Below are positions 20,109 through 33,062 of a stretch of 64,000 bases of DNA, one piece after another. Source of the stretch: Nectonema munidae (lineage: Eukaryota > Nematomorpha > Nectonematoida > Nectonematidae). The position numbers and the translations under genes were made by a program. The stretch is taken from NCBI GenBank assembly GCA_030549495.1, contig JAUIRK010000511.1:966001-1030000 (forward strand). The letters run 5' to 3'. The notes under the pieces are model-generated. The model was not told where the DNA came from. It did no database searches and saw only the letters and a list, made by a program, of their open reading frames with translations. The stretch's first letter is position 1. Each line of letters starts with the position of its first letter.

Positions 20109-21435
20109 ATATCATCTGTATTCTGTAGATATACACAAATGACCCATTGATCTTACAAACCTAGTACCAATAACATTCTAATACCTTGAAATCTTTTTTC
20201 GTTATAAGAATCATGATAAAGATGGTATATTCTGTAATTTCTACTTCCAAAATATGAAAATTGGCATTGAAAAAGCAGAAGTCTCAAATGATCATACAGA
20301 AAAGATAGAAAAAGTTCGGGCAATATCAGAGCCACAGAAATTTCTGCCTTGTAGCACTTAATTTTTTTTTATTTATCACTAATCAAAAGAGTTTAGAGTT
20401 TGAGAAAAGTCAATAAGTTGGGATAGAGTACTTTTAATTTTCAAATTCAGTAAGAGATGCTATGAAAATACGCAAAGCAATGTCTGTCACAAAGTAATAC
20501 ATTGTAAAGTATGCATTTTATATGTTAATGCACAATATCTATGCCGTATTCAAAAGATCTTTGACTTTTGTTGAGAGTTTGCAAATCATGCCTACAGGAA
20601 ATCGGTGAGCAAGTAGCGAGCATGAGATTTTGAGGCCGTCTTGATGAACAAGTTGGAGATTTGATTTCAAAATGATTTTTTTTCCGGAGTTTCACTGCTC
20701 TCGCCAACATGATTTCTTCTTCGTTCAGCTTTTTTCTCCTTTCAATAGCTGTGCTGATATACTTGCTTATTCGGTTGCTGTCATAATTCTTTCAATTACT
20801 TTTCAATATCACATTAACACTAGAAAAGCCATGAGATCGCATCATAGAGCTACTAACTTTTTACAAAAGGTTTTTTTTAGTTAAAAAGAAATGTCTTCAA
20901 GGCGCGCTCGCTGTATTCAGATGTTAAATATTTTTGAGTATTTAGGCTAAACCTATATTATAATAGACTAGCGTCTGTCTGTCTGCCAATCTGTCTGTAG
21001 AATTATTCTGATTGGTTGAAATTATTCTTATTTCTCATCTTTGTTTGAAATGAAAAATAAAGGAATTATTCAATATATAGCGACAGTTATAGAAAATTCG
21101 TGAGATGAAGTCTGAAAACAAATAACTTTAGAATCTGTTTAAAGTAAAATAAAGTTTTAGTTCTATTTTAGAGCAAATTTTAAAAATTATTTTGTTTTTG
21201 TCTTTGTTAATTTTTATGTTAGCTTCGTAAATCACTCGATCCCTTGTTTAGGCGGAAAAAGTTGGTTTTTCTAGTTCTCAAAACATATGGCATAAAAATA
21301 CTATTATATCATTGGTTTGTCGTATAAGCAAATTATTTCGGAAGGTTTGATGAAGACAGTGTTTGTGTCAGAGTGTGAATGTCAGAATAACGGGGGAGAA
21401 AACCATTGGTAATATTAGTTAGACTCAATATTGTA
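20109..21435. other. Non-coding AT-rich stretch
   Basis: No gene or repeat with recognisable structure. The short frames present on both strands lack recognisable motifs. Confidence 0.45.
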
Positions 21436-21482
21436 TCAGGATTGTCAAATAATCGAGTGTCGGATAAACGAGGTCTGACAGG
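21436..21482 (-). mobile_element. Pogo/Tigger-like terminal fragment
   Basis: Read on the minus strand the segment is CTGTCAGACCTCGTTTATCC followed by GACACTCGATTATTTGACAA. The ACCTCGTTTATCCGACA phrase is typical of pogo/Tigger terminal inverted repeats. I found no matching second end nearby, so only one terminus is claimed. Confidence 0.45.
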
Positions 21483-22289
21483 TTTACAGTCAATTCGTAC
21501 CAAAACGAACATGCCATTTGTAATACTAAATCTAAATAATTAACTGACTGACGAAAAACCAACAAATTAATTAAAAAATAAATGCGATGAGTTGGTAAAA
21601 GTGATTTGGTGTGAATTGATCAGATCCCCGTCTCACTGTATTACCAATGAGTCTTCTAGTACACGCAGAAAACAGATTTTTAACATTCGAACACCAAATA
21701 CTGAATCATCTCAACCGAGAATTATGTTGCCCATAGATTTACAAAAAAAATCGCTTTTCACATATGGTATAAAACTTTCCCTTGTTTGAATATATGACTA
21801 TGCAATCCTTTTGCATAGGATTGCATATCTTTCGATAAGACTTTTTATTACTCAGGCTTCAGTAATAAAACATCCAAAAATGAAAAGGCATTTGTGATTA
21901 TCGGTTTAAATAAGTTGCGAAAAGCAATGAGGAGGGATAGAGGCTGAGTAATAAATTCTCCTGTCCCTCCATGTTCCGATCGGAAATTGGAAAGCAAATA
22001 AATTAAGGCATAACTTAATTCTGTTACAGTATATATAAATGATTTTCAAAATGTGAGATGCTCATCTTGGCCATAATAAAACTGCTGATTCATCAAACAG
22101 TGGTGAATGGAATGAATTTGTCAAACAGATGCTAGCTATAAATCCTACTTTCAAAGAAATGAGGAAATTTGTAAAAAGCTATAAATCTCAAAATGATTTG
22201 TCTTGATTCGAGTGAAGATTTCATAGGGGTTGTAGAGTCAAGCGTTATTCACGTGATTAGAAGCGAAATAGAAGAAGTGGGTTTGCTCC

Positions 22290-22710
22290 CTGTTCTGAAA
22301 TACCGGGACGTTCCCGGTTCTAAAAATTTGGGAACCGTCTCGGAACCGAAAAGTATTCCCGGTTCCGAGAATAACTTAGTTGTAATTGATTTATTTCACT
22401 ATGCAATTCTTTGCATAAAACTTTACTGCACTTCATTCATATAAAATCTTTTTTTCATTGTCATCTCATTTTAAAATGGTAAACGGAGAAAAGGGTGCAA
22501 ACGACAAAAGAGTTTCTTTTTCTCTTTTTTTCTCTGCTGCACACTTTTGTCGTTTGCACACTTTTCTCCTAGAACCATTTTAATGATAATAATGATATAG
22601 AGAGAAAAAGTGTACATCTGTTTATAATAAATCAAAAGCGTCAAATTCATTCCATCTTTTTGCTGTCTATATATCTCCTTAAGGAACCGTTTGGAACCGA
22701 GATTTCTCGG
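22290..22710. repeat. GGAACCG-rich repeat with central hairpin, probable MITE
   Basis: GGAACCG or its complement CGGTTCC occurs repeatedly at 22315-22365 and again at 22682-22700 in inverted orientation. These flank a long hairpin at 22471-22582. The symmetric layout suggests a small non-autonomous DNA transposon with subterminal repeats. I could not define its exact ends or target duplication. Confidence 0.4.
22471..22582. repeat. 112-bp near-perfect hairpin
   Basis: The left arm 22471-22513 contains TTAAAATGGT, GGAGAAAAG and GTGCAAACGACAAAAG. The right arm 22541-22582, read in reverse complement, repeats the same words in the same order with a few mismatches. The loop is about 27 nt and T-rich. 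A transcript would fold into a stem of about 40 bp. It is probably the core of a MITE; a small-RNA precursor is an alternative I cannot test. Confidence 0.8.
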
Positions 22711-24110
22711 TTTTAAATAAATCAGTTTCATCACTTAAAAAATGTGATTGACAAGTGTATAAGTTCAATGGAGACGCACTGTGACACAGATCTGATTCGA
22801 AACTAATATATTTTAATGTGATGACGCTGTGACACCCATGAGCATTTATGTAAAACAAAAATTCGACGCTAGAGTCTCTTTTTGAGCTTAAAAAGTAGAG
22901 TGGGCGATCACAATGGCAAACAAGGTAATTCGAATGGATAAAATCTTTGCCGTTATGGTGTGATTGGCTGCTTACAAAGTGCACATATAATGCCGGATAA
23001 TAATGGTGATGTGTTCAGTGGACAAAAATCCTTTTATAGGGTATAATATAATAATTTACATATTTATTTTTATAAGGAGAGTTGGAAGATGGAGGAATAA
23101 TCTATTCCCGACTTCTCTTCTCGTTGACCACTAAATTCCCTTGCATATTTCGTTTAAGACGCGTTTCGCTGTGGTGGTTGATGAAGTATGGATTTGGAAT
23201 CTTTTTAATAAAGATAAAATTTAGAGAAGAAAAGGTAATAACGATCACAATCATCTTTCTAATGAGCAAGAAGCAAATCATTAAGACTACTTAATTTCCT
23301 TGAACAAAAGGAAAAAGTTTTAGATGATGATGATGATGATGTGGATGATGATTGTGTTGTTGAGTGCAACGCGAGCATGATGATTTAATTAAGTCTTTTT
23401 CAAACAAAATAATTAAAAAGTAAATGGTAAACTTTTTTTTACTTCAAAAATAATAATGGTGGTATATGCAAAGATGTTTTTACCTTTCATGCAGAGTCTG
23501 AACTTTGCTTTGAATTTTTTCCTTCTTCAACTTTTGATCAGCTTTGATTCGTGGCTCTCGACCAGAAAGGAAAGGCCTTTTATTCAAATATATACACTTT
23601 TTTTACTTCAATTCGCATTCCATTTCCTCATTACTCGTCGTAGTGGATCGGTGGTGAAAAAAAATCAAAAAATCAATTATATTTTTATTAAATTCTTTTA
23701 CTCTCACAAACCAACTCATATACACGCACGCACACACACATATATATATATATATAATAATTAATACATATAGTTTCGTTTGAGTCGATTTATTCTTTCA
23801 AACTTTGCTAATAGCATTTATCAAAGAAGGCTTACGTAATCTTCGTAGCATCCACGTTTGCGGGATTTACAATTTAACCAGTGGAATTAGCGGAATCCTA
23901 ATATAAGAACTTGATCAAGTACTGCTCAATTTTTGCAAATAACAAAAAAACATCTACAGGGGCTGTTCAAAAACACCCGCACATTTTTTTAGAATTTTTT
24001 TTTTTACTTTTTTTAAAAAAAGTTTATTTGGTTTTATTAGTTTTAGTTAATTAAAAATCAGCTTCTACTTTCGTAATATTAGTTGAAAAAATTTATATTT
24101 GAAGTTCATG
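22711..24110. other. Non-coding stretch with GAT and CA/TA microsatellites
   Basis: No gene recognised. Simple repeats are (GAT)n at 23323-23341 and an AC/AT run at about 23724-23758. Confidence 0.45.
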
Positions 24111-24127
24111 GTATATATACCATTTTT

Positions 24128-24672
24128 AGTTCTATTTTACCTTTTTGCAATTCTATTTTGCTTTTTTGCAATTCTATTAAACCTTTTTCAATTTATGTTA
24201 TTTTCAACATTTCTAAATCTTAAGTTTATTGTTTTATAAATTTGGCATTTACTTTTGATATTTTGACCATTTGTATGTTTAGATTTTTGTATTTTTTTAA
24301 TTTAATTGATAAATATATCTAAGCATCAAATAAACTTCTTTTTTCAAATTTTATTTTCAATTATTAATTTAAAAACAATGAAAGAAGTAAAAACTCATAA
24401 TTCTAGTGAATGTTTAATTTTTTTTGTTTGAATGTTTTAGTTTGTAATATCAAAAAAAAATACAAAAACGAAATGTCAAATTTTTAAAAAAATTAACCTA
24501 AGGTTTAAAAATGTTAAAGAAACATAAATGCAAAAGCACACAATAGAATTGCAAAAGCACAAAATAGAATTGAAAAAAGACAAATTACAACTGCAAAAAG
24601 ATAAAATGGAATTGCAAAAAGACAAATTAGAATTGAAAAAAGACAAATTAGAACTAAAAAAAGATAAGATAT
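24128..24672. repeat. Inverted minisatellite, units like AAAATAGAATTGCAAAAAG
   Basis: Right arm (about 24529-24672): roughly seven tandem units of about 20 bp built on AATAGAATTGCAAAAA and CAAATTAGAATTG. Left arm (about 24128-24190): the same words in reverse complement (TTTTTGCAATTCTATTTTGC). The two arms are separated by AT-rich DNA. A related direct array is found at 31323-31625, so this is a dispersed minisatellite-bearing element. Confidence 0.65.
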
Positions 24673-24881
24673 TAATTTGTAATTTGTTCTAACAAGTTTA
24701 GTCTTTAACAGTAATCTAAAAAAAATTAATATGCAAAGATATACATATTTATTTAAAATATAACCGTAAAAATTGTCTATATAAGATGAAATAAACGCAT
24801 CGATTAGTGAGACCTTATGTTACAAAATAAATGTCGATTTCATAGGAGATTTCGTGCAACCGAACCGAAATTTTTTTAAAC

Positions 24882-25440
24882 AGAAGAAGAAGAAGAAGAA
24901 GAAGAACTTTATTCAAAACATTAACAGGATCATTAATAAAAAGAAAATACATATTTTTTGTATAGATCAAGATTAGTAAAATTATAGATAAAAATGTCAT
25001 TGATGAGGTTAGCTTCCAAAGGTTTATATAAACCGCTTTAGGAAAGTCTAACACAATTAATAAAAAAAATTGATAAAAAAAACCTCAATAAAAATGAATC
25101 ACAAAAATTTACAGGAAAAACAATCTTTCTTAGAGCAGACAATTCTCTTTGGATAGGCAAAGATTACTTTCTCTTTGAAGAGTTTTTTGAATTTTTTAAA
25201 TGATGAACAGCTTTCTCCAATTGTATGAAGATGGACTTCATAAAATACAGGCACTTTATACATCACCGATTGATTGGAGAGTTAGAGTCGGTAAGAAGGT
25301 TTGACTAGCCTTGAAGGTGTTCGAAAAGAATAATCTATCCTTTCATTATACTTAATTAGGCCTTGAAAAAGATTATGCGAGGTTTGATCTCTAGACAGTG
25401 AAGCAAAAAGACTCCAAGTTTCAAATTATAGAGGTCTTTT
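24882..25440 (-). mobile_element. LINE 3' end (Jockey/CR1-like) with (TTC)n tail
   Basis: Translated on the minus strand, about 25150-25440 gives RTPSRLVKPSYRL, then NQSVMYKVPVFYE and SSFKKFKKLFKEKV. This is the typical extreme C-terminus of Jockey/CR1-type ORF2. The 3' UTR ends in ATAAAGTTCTTCTTCTTC, a short trinucleotide tail at 24882-24907 in + coordinates. Only the 3' end is present; RT and endonuclease are missing because of 5' truncation. At least one stop interrupts the frame. Confidence 0.75.
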
Positions 25441-25936
25441 ATTTTAAGCAATCCCAAAATTTATTTTTTTTATTAAACAATATTTCAAATTATTGAAAAG
25501 TAGATAATGTATATATTTACGAAAAGATAATGAAGATTCCGGGATAACGAGGTTAAAACCTTCCCCGCGGGAATCGCAGAAGTTCGAGGACTCCGCACGG
25601 CTCTGCTATACAGGATCATCTTTTGTTTCCGATTGGCCTCGCTGTTTGAATCCCAAAAATTTCTACTTTACTCCTCCAGCTTGAGCAATAACTTCGCTAT
25701 AAGGAGTTGGTATATGTTTCTACTGAAAATGACTTCTTTATATATCTTTGCTTTGAACAAAAGGTTTCGTTACTTTTTCTTAATTTTTTTGGAGATAGTA
25801 TAGTACAATTTTTGGAAATAACAAAAAAATATATCTCAAATACATAATTGTGTTGAAAGATTTGTTAGAAGATAAAACACATCTGGTTGGAAAACAGGGC
25901 GTTGAAAAATTAATTCATTAATTTAGTTTGAAAATA

Positions 25937-26296
25937 CAGTAGACCCTCGTTAAGTCGAACTAAATGGTGGAGAACGGTGTTCGACTATGCCGAGTGTCCA
26001 ACATAACATGGGGTCTACTATATATATATATATATATATGGCAGAAAAAAATATTTCAAATTGGACGAATTTATAGCCACAATAAGCTTTGGAATAACGT
26101 CCAAATTTAGAATGACCGTAAACTACATATGGAGTAAAATAATAAAATGGCTGCTTGTAAGCCAAAGCGAAATTTAAAAAGTCAATGAAAATGACCCCTT
26201 GTAAGCCTATGAGGGCAAACATTTGTACTCTCGCTCACGGTCCGACTTATCCGGTATCCGAGTTATCAGGCGTCCGAAGTTAACGAGGGTCTACTA
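25937..26296. mobile_element. Pogo/Tigger-like MITE with TA target duplication
   Basis: The left end CAGTAGACCCTCGTTAAGTC and the right end, read inward TAGTAGACCCTCGTTAAC, form a terminal inverted repeat flanked by TA at 25935-25936 and 26297-26298. CAGT...ACCCTCGTTA ends and TA duplications are hallmarks of the pogo branch of Tc1/mariner. At 360 bp with no transposase it is non-autonomous. A (TA)n tract lies inside at about 26020-26039. Confidence 0.8.
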
Positions 26297-26298
26297 TA

Positions 26299-27929
26299 GT
26301 AAAGTTTCAAAATTCTTTATCAAACTTACTGTCAACCAATTTTTTTGCAAATTCTATTTTTTGTAAAATTTTTTGAAAAGGAATGTAATTTATGATAAAA
26401 AAACAAATTTACATCGCAACATATTTTTTCGTCATTTTACCCGGGCTGAGTTGATTGCTTCTTCGGCATTTTGGAAAAATATCCAAGAGTTTTTACGTAT
26501 CATTTTGAAAAGATCAATTCTCAAGTGGAATTATAATGGGAAATATTAAAAAAATAACAAGAAAACTTTGATAAAGACTTGTAAACGTATATAAAAGCAA
26601 AACATTGTATTAATGTTAAAAATTGAGTTGTTATCTTTCAAATATAAAGCAAATATTCCAAATAAAATTATTTTTCTCTATCCATGGAGGTTTTTTTACT
26701 ATTTTTATGATTGGCTAATTTATGCCTTTTAAAACACATGTATCAATTTTTGAAATAATTTTTTAGTTTGTAACGTGTTAATTAAATTTTTTTTATTCAA
26801 AATTCTAAGTTCCTTCAATGCCACACATTTGGTCGATGGACACTTGTGCAAAATTATTTATTCTTAAAAAAAATTTAAAAAAAAATTTTTTATTTGCACT
26901 TATTTTGTGTATTAACTTATAATTTTTGGTTTTGACTCACTTTTATCAATTCTATCCTCATGAAAAATTTGTTCAGGTTTTCAAAATATTTCACTATTTG
27001 GATTATATTTTTTCCATCGAAAATGATGAAGGTTTTGAATTATTTTCATTATCTTTAAAAAATTTTCCCTGGTTCAATACCCATCAGAGAGGATGTGCAT
27101 TATAGAGTTCTGCATGACCAAATCTTCGTCCCGCATTCCCCCACATCCACAAAATTTTATTTCTCACCCGAATCTACCCGCACACCTTCGGAAGTAAATT
27201 TTTGCGTAAACTGATTATTGAGCTCACAACAACGGAACCAATTCACCATTTGGGCCTACAAAATATTAATCTTATTACGTTTCAGCAGGACCTGAATCAA
27301 AGTGTTTAACACATATGACTCCGATTTGAAACCTACTCTAGTGCACATTGGAAATTCTAATTTCTTCTGCTGATTCCTAATTCCTTCTAAAAATAGACTA
27401 TGATTCTTTTTTCCAAAAATCGCCAACTATACGCTAACCTGCTTTTTAGAATCCTTTTTCTTCTGAATTTAATTTTTTTTTATTTTTAACAAATATTTAT
27501 AATTTTTTATTTTTTAATTATTTCTTTTGAATTTTTGAAGTGTTTTTATCATCGTACCGTCTTTTATTTGAACATAATGAAAACCAGATTAAAAGTCTAG
27601 TGGCATTTTTCAGAAAAAAATATAGATGGCGTTAACTCTTTTGATGAAATTTCTATAACAAACATAATAAAAGCAATAAGACGGTAAAAATTATATCTTT
27701 GAAAATATCAAAAAAAGTTATTGACAATAAAGTCAAAATTTGAAGCTTTTACTTAAAAATTTTTTTGGGAGTTTTACGGCATAGATCCGTCTTCCGAGGT
27801 GGTCTAAAATGGTCCGTCTTGCGAGGGTTACATTTAATTACTAAGAAGTAGGAAAAAACATCTTGAATGACCGGATTTATTTTTCAACAGTATTCTGTCA
27901 TCAATATCAAAAAGGTATTTTTGTTTTCA
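26299..27929. other. Featureless AT-rich stretch
   Basis: No gene, RNA or repeat structure that I can support. Long A and T runs dominate. Confidence 0.5.
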
Positions 27930-28850
27930 TTTTGGTGGCCTAGAAGAATATTGACCATCTTCAAACCAATACATATTACCCAGATGTGCTCTGTATAGCG
28001 GACAAGGAGTGACAACTACTGTTTTGTAGGGTAAATCAGACACATGAATCTTTTTACCTTCTTCAGATCCTATAGGGAATGCAAAAAATTTTTTTTAAAA
28101 TTTAGTCCAATATCCCAAGCTTCCTTCTCCATTATCGCATACAAAATGTTTAGCACTCAAAATCTATTTTTATTTTGATTCCAAAATATGTTTTGTAGGT
28201 ATTCGTAGATAAAGTGCACATTTGTGAGAAAATGAATCATATGCTGGCTTAGGCATACCAGGAGGAGAGGTCCGGATTTAAATGAAAAAAAAGTAATATA
28301 ATCATTTCAAACAGAATTATCAATGAGTGAACGAGCCTGTCTATTATGCGCAAATTGACGACTACCAATACCTTGAAGCAACGCCTTGACTTTTTCTTGA
28401 AAGGTAGATTTATAATAAGTCCTTATTTTAAATACTTTTTTTCACTTTTTTTTCCATGGAAATCACTTAGAGAGGCATCAAACAATTTTTACAAGTTATT
28501 GTCCAATTGATGCGATCATTACAGGTAAGTTTACGTCCATTAAAAAAATAAATACATAAATAAGACGTGGTGCAGATAAGATGTTTGCAAATCGCTATTG
28601 GTACAGGAACAATTGCAAAGTAAACCAAGTATAACCTTCACACCCAACAAGTTTATGTCATACAATTTGTAGGGAGATGAAATAGTGATCTGGACCGTAT
28701 GGTCTCGGTCCAGATCTTGTTTCGATTGGCTAATGTAACTATCCCTGCCATCTGTCCAGTTATGGAAGATCATTCTTCCCTTTGAAGCGATACCGATAAA
28801 TAAAATGAAAAAGAATCTGCAATTTTCTTTTATAAAGCCAATATTCATAT
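27930..28850 (-). pseudogene. Coding-like relic of unknown origin
   Basis: Several minus-strand segments read like protein although the frame is broken. About 28190-28260 gives GMPKPAYDSFSHKCALYLRI. About 27925-28080 gives FPIGSEEGKKIHVSDLPYKT followed by VVVTPCPLYRAHLGNMYWFE. About 28540-28848 is a 102-codon frame with TDGRDSYISQSKQDLDRDH. I do not recognise the family. It could be a decayed transposase or a dead gene copy. The call rests only on the protein-like look in otherwise stop-rich DNA. Confidence 0.3.
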
Positions 28851-30653
28851 CCTATCTATTTTGTTTATAATTTTGTCATGAATAAGATTTTAATTGATAG
28901 AATACAAAGTAGACCATTATTTGTATCAGTATGATTGACAAGCGTCCCGCGAATCACATCAAAGCCAGGTAGCCAAATTTTTGAAACTCAAGGGAAATCT
29001 CCCTATCCCAAAATTTGAAGCGCCAAATCAGATCGAGTAATATTGAAAAGCTTCCAAAAAGTTCGCCTTATAAATAAGCAAAGTTATAGACTCGAAGATA
29101 GAAGAGTCCATAGCCACAAAGGGTAGAGTTGTTTTGAGGCACATTTGTTGTTTGGAATTTCGGAAAAAAATGTGCAGAGAAACATAGACAGCAGCGCACC
29201 TTTAGGCGTGCCCAAATAAGTATTTTTGTGCACCTTTGTCAATATGTATAAATATGTGCTTGTTATTTTCTTTCTATTTGATATCAAAGTAATACGAATT
29301 TTAGGATGATAATTTTTCAAAAAAGAATGAAAAAATGAGCAAAAAGTAAAAATTCTTCCCGGAAACTTTTCCGCCTTAACCAAAATATTTGAGATGAAAT
29401 TGCAAAATACTGCGTAGTTTAGCAACGAAAACAAATTTCAGATTAGAAAAAGCATGCAATCAATTAAATAAGCTCTCTTACACCATTCAAAAATATTTTT
29501 ATAAATTATTTACCCAAAAAGGCTTTAATTAATATAAAATGTTAATTTAAAAGTAATTTCATTGTTTAATGTTAATTGTGTACATTTTCATTTTATTAAC
29601 GCCATTCAATTCAATATAAGGAAAAACGAGATGTAAAAATTATAAGAAAAAAATAATAAAATGATGTGAAAATTACAAAACTCTACATTTAAAAAAAAGC
29701 AAATATAGCTTCTGAGGGTTGAATGTCAAAGGCCAAAAACAGCCGCTAGGAGACGCCAACCTGGATGCAATATTCTTCAGAGCACAGGAAATATAATATA
29801 AAGAGTATAGAGAAAGCTAAATTGTCGAGAATAGAATATATCAAACAATTGCCCTTTTGCAGATAAAAAAAATATGTATATGACAATAAAATATGTATAT
29901 GTTTATTTGTAAGGAAATGTTTTTAAAATGAAAAAAAATCAATTTAAAGCGAATGGTTTATATTAAAAATGGAAAGGTGGGATATGAGTATCTGAGGGCT
30001 GTCTTTTGAGATAAACATAAACTATGAGCAAAGTGTAAGAATCAAATTGTGTTAGAAAAGTATAATGTAATATTTAATGTGTTTTAAATTCATTTTTAAC
30101 GCCATCTACAATTTCCGATGGCTATTGTGAAAGTGAACAAGTATTTTCAAGGTCTTTCTGACATGCTTTTGCATCCATCCATGCAAAGCAGCACTTAAAA
30201 TCTTTTCGCTGAGTAATCTTTGTTTCAACGACAGTGCATACATGGATTACTATTTATGATTCCTTCTCCTGAAGCAAACACATAAATGCATATATACTAA
30301 TAATGAGATTAAGTCATTAGATTTTAAGACAAAGTGTGTTGTGTGTGTTGCATTAAAAATATGGCGCCAAATTGTTTTATAAATTCAATATATTAGCTAT
30401 CATCATTGAAAGCTTTTGTCATGCTGGTCAAGATGCATCGTGCAATTTCAATACAGTACACTTTTGTGCTACACCATGACCGGCACTAGAGATTTTTTGA
30501 TCCCAGATTTAGCAGTAGTAAAACAAAGAAGAATAGAGAAGGGGAGATGGTCCGTGGCGCAATTTTATTTGCGACACAAAATGTCCTTTTGCTTGATAAA
30601 ATTATTAGAAGTTATATCTTTATCGTGAAACATTCATACTTATAGGTATTATT
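28851..30653. other. Non-coding AT-rich stretch
   Basis: No supportable gene or repeat. The open frames here lack recognisable motifs. Confidence 0.45.
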
Positions 30654-30799
30654 AGGTAAGGTAAGGTACCTTGAGGTATTTTCATCGAGAAGGCCAGAGG
30701 CCGCTTGTATCGAGCTATGAGAAAGTTGCCGAGAGCGGGATTCGAACCCAAGACTTTAAATTTTGAAGTCACACACTCTACCCAACCTACTCACGCCCC
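30654..30799 (-). mobile_element. tRNA-derived SINE (family A)
   Basis: On the minus strand it starts GGGGCGTGAGTAGGTTGGGT and holds the B box GGGTTCGAATCCC (30737-30749). The body includes CTCATAGCTCGATACAAGCG and CTTCTCGATGAAAA. It ends in a short tandem tail of TTACC units (30654-30665). It is nearly collinear with the copy at 36501-36653, which shows that this is a real dispersed family rather than a tRNA gene. Confidence 0.85.
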
Positions 30800-31322
30800 T
30801 TTTTTTTGGAACTCACAATTTACTTCTTTGAATTAAATGCCTCCAGCTTCAAGACATTTATTTGAAAAATGATTTTATCTCAATAATCTTGGGTATCTTC
30901 TTCTCGGTAAGTCTGAAAATTAAACTTTGATCCATTTGACAATTTTAGTTTTCACGCGATGTGCCTCCAATTTAAGTAAGTAACTGTGTGGAGCGCTGTG
31001 CTTTTATAAAATCCAATTTTAAAACATCAACTGTTAGATTGATAATACAATTGTTGATTTTTAAATAAGGGAGAAGAAATTTTGTTAGGAATGGAGTTAG
31101 ACTGATTTGTCTGTAGTGTGAGGCAAGTTTTGGGACTGTTTTTTTTATGAAAAGATACTACTAATGCTGTTTTCTAGGCCATGGAAAGAATTACTTTCTT
31201 TAAAGAGAGGTTAAAAAGCTTTGTTAAAGATGGCGCAGATCTTTCAATATGTATATGGGTGTAAGATTTGTTTGCATCAATTGTGCATAATTTATCAAAG
31301 ACTGTTTCTTGAATAACTATTA
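30800..31322. other. Non-coding stretch
   Basis: No gene or structured repeat recognised. Confidence 0.45.
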
Positions 31323-31625
31323 AAAAAGAGAAAATAGAATTGAAAAAAATTGAAAAAGTTTTGAAAAAGTTTTGAAAAAAGATTAATTAAAATGAAAAAA
31401 GGCAAAATAAAATTTGAAAATGTACATACACGGATTGAAAAATGAGAAAATAGAATTGAACAAATCAGAGTTCAAAAATTACAAAATTGAATTGAAAATT
31501 TACAAAATCTAAATGAAAAATGATAAATAGAATTGAAAGATGGCAAATTTGGTATAAAAAAAATTCAAAATCGAATACTATAAAGACAAATTTGTAGTGA
31601 AAAATGAGAAAATAAAATTGAAATT
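31323..31625. repeat. Degenerate minisatellite related to 24128-24672
   Basis: Imperfect tandem units of about 20-30 bp built on AAAATAGAATTGAAAAA, AAAATTGAATTGAAAA and GAAAAATGAGAAAATA. The core word ATAGAATTG is shared with the inverted array at 24128-24672. Unit length is irregular, which suggests an old array. Confidence 0.55.
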
Positions 31626-33062
31626 TTTTTATCGAGAGTCTAACGAAACTAAATCACTTTTTTGCCAATTATGTTATCATATAAAGCTTATCAGAAGGGT
31701 TACATATAAAAATGAAATAACTGATATTAGTATATCAACAATTCTTTAAAAAACAACGAATCATATTCAAACGCGTTTTGCTATTACTTGTATATTGCGT
31801 TTTAATTCAATGATACCGTATTTATCTTAACCCGCTGTATACACTTTTGCCTCATTCTATCGACAGTGTGGTCATTTTATTGGGCTTGTGTGAGTATATC
31901 TGTTTCTATTAAATAATGATGATAACGAAAGTCAAACAAAAGATAACGAAAGTTTAAAAAATGAGCCAATGATTGAAAATGGACAGACTTTGTTAAAAAA
32001 AAACCTTTGGGACGCCTTGAAAATGTTTATCCCCCGTCCAATTCAAATCAGTAGTCTTTCTTTTGCCACGGTTGCAGATAAGTGGACCAAAGGCTTTCAA
32101 TTGAATTAAAGTAGCCACTCAAAACCTCTTTATGCCGATCACTCAAAGAATTATGGTGATCAAGGTAATAAGAAAGTTTCAAAGAGTGAGAAAAGCTCTC
32201 TGATTATGTTGGAAAGTGAGTAAAAACAAGTGTAATCATGCCATCACTGATAAGGGAAGCGTGAAATGCTTTTTGAAAAGCCGACCCGACATCACTGAGG
32301 CAGGGAGGGAGGCTTTTCGGTGATTATTATTGCACTATAGGCGAATCACGAATAGAATGAAGGCATGTTGATTTCAAGAGCTTTGGCTTTGTTGCAGGGA
32401 AGCGGATTTAGGCTGAAGGGCCTAGTGCATAGATGGGTGTCTCCAGGCGCTAATAGGGTGTGTGCACACGCTCCATTGGTGTCATATTAGGTTTAGGGCT
32501 TAATAGAAAACGCATTCCTAAATTGACTTTAAAGATTTTTGCCATCGCGAGGTTGGGTTGTGTTCTAGCATCTTTTACAGGATTGCTCGAAATAAAGAAA
32601 CTTTGCGTTTAATTAAACTTTTTGCGTTTTTTTTTATAAAAATGGTTTTCATTTAAACATTACAAGTAAAGAAAACTAAAGTAATATTAAGATTGGAAAA
32701 TCAGAAGTTCAAATTAAAGCAAACACAATTTTAAAACGCGATTTCCACTTTGCGCTTTTTCACTTAGCATTCTGAATTTTTGACGATAGGTATTTTAATG
32801 ATGAATACTTTGTTTTTTTGATTGTTGAAGATTCTACTTTTCTCATTTATACTTTCTTAATCAATAACTATTTATGGAAATTTACTATTTTTTTGTTCAC
32901 ATTCATTTAAACACATTAAAATTAACGATAATTTTTGATAAAACTTTTCACAATAAATAAATATCAAATTATCAGAAAAATGAATCTGATTTTTCACTAA
33001 AAAGAAAATAAGACCTTCAATCAATCTAAAAAATGTTGGTTAATAAATAACTAAGAAAATAT
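31626..33062. other. Non-coding stretch with a GC-richer island
   Basis: No gene recognised. The part at about 32230-32560 is more GC-rich than its surroundings but has no long open frame, inverted ends or tRNA-like boxes that I can see. Confidence 0.45.
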
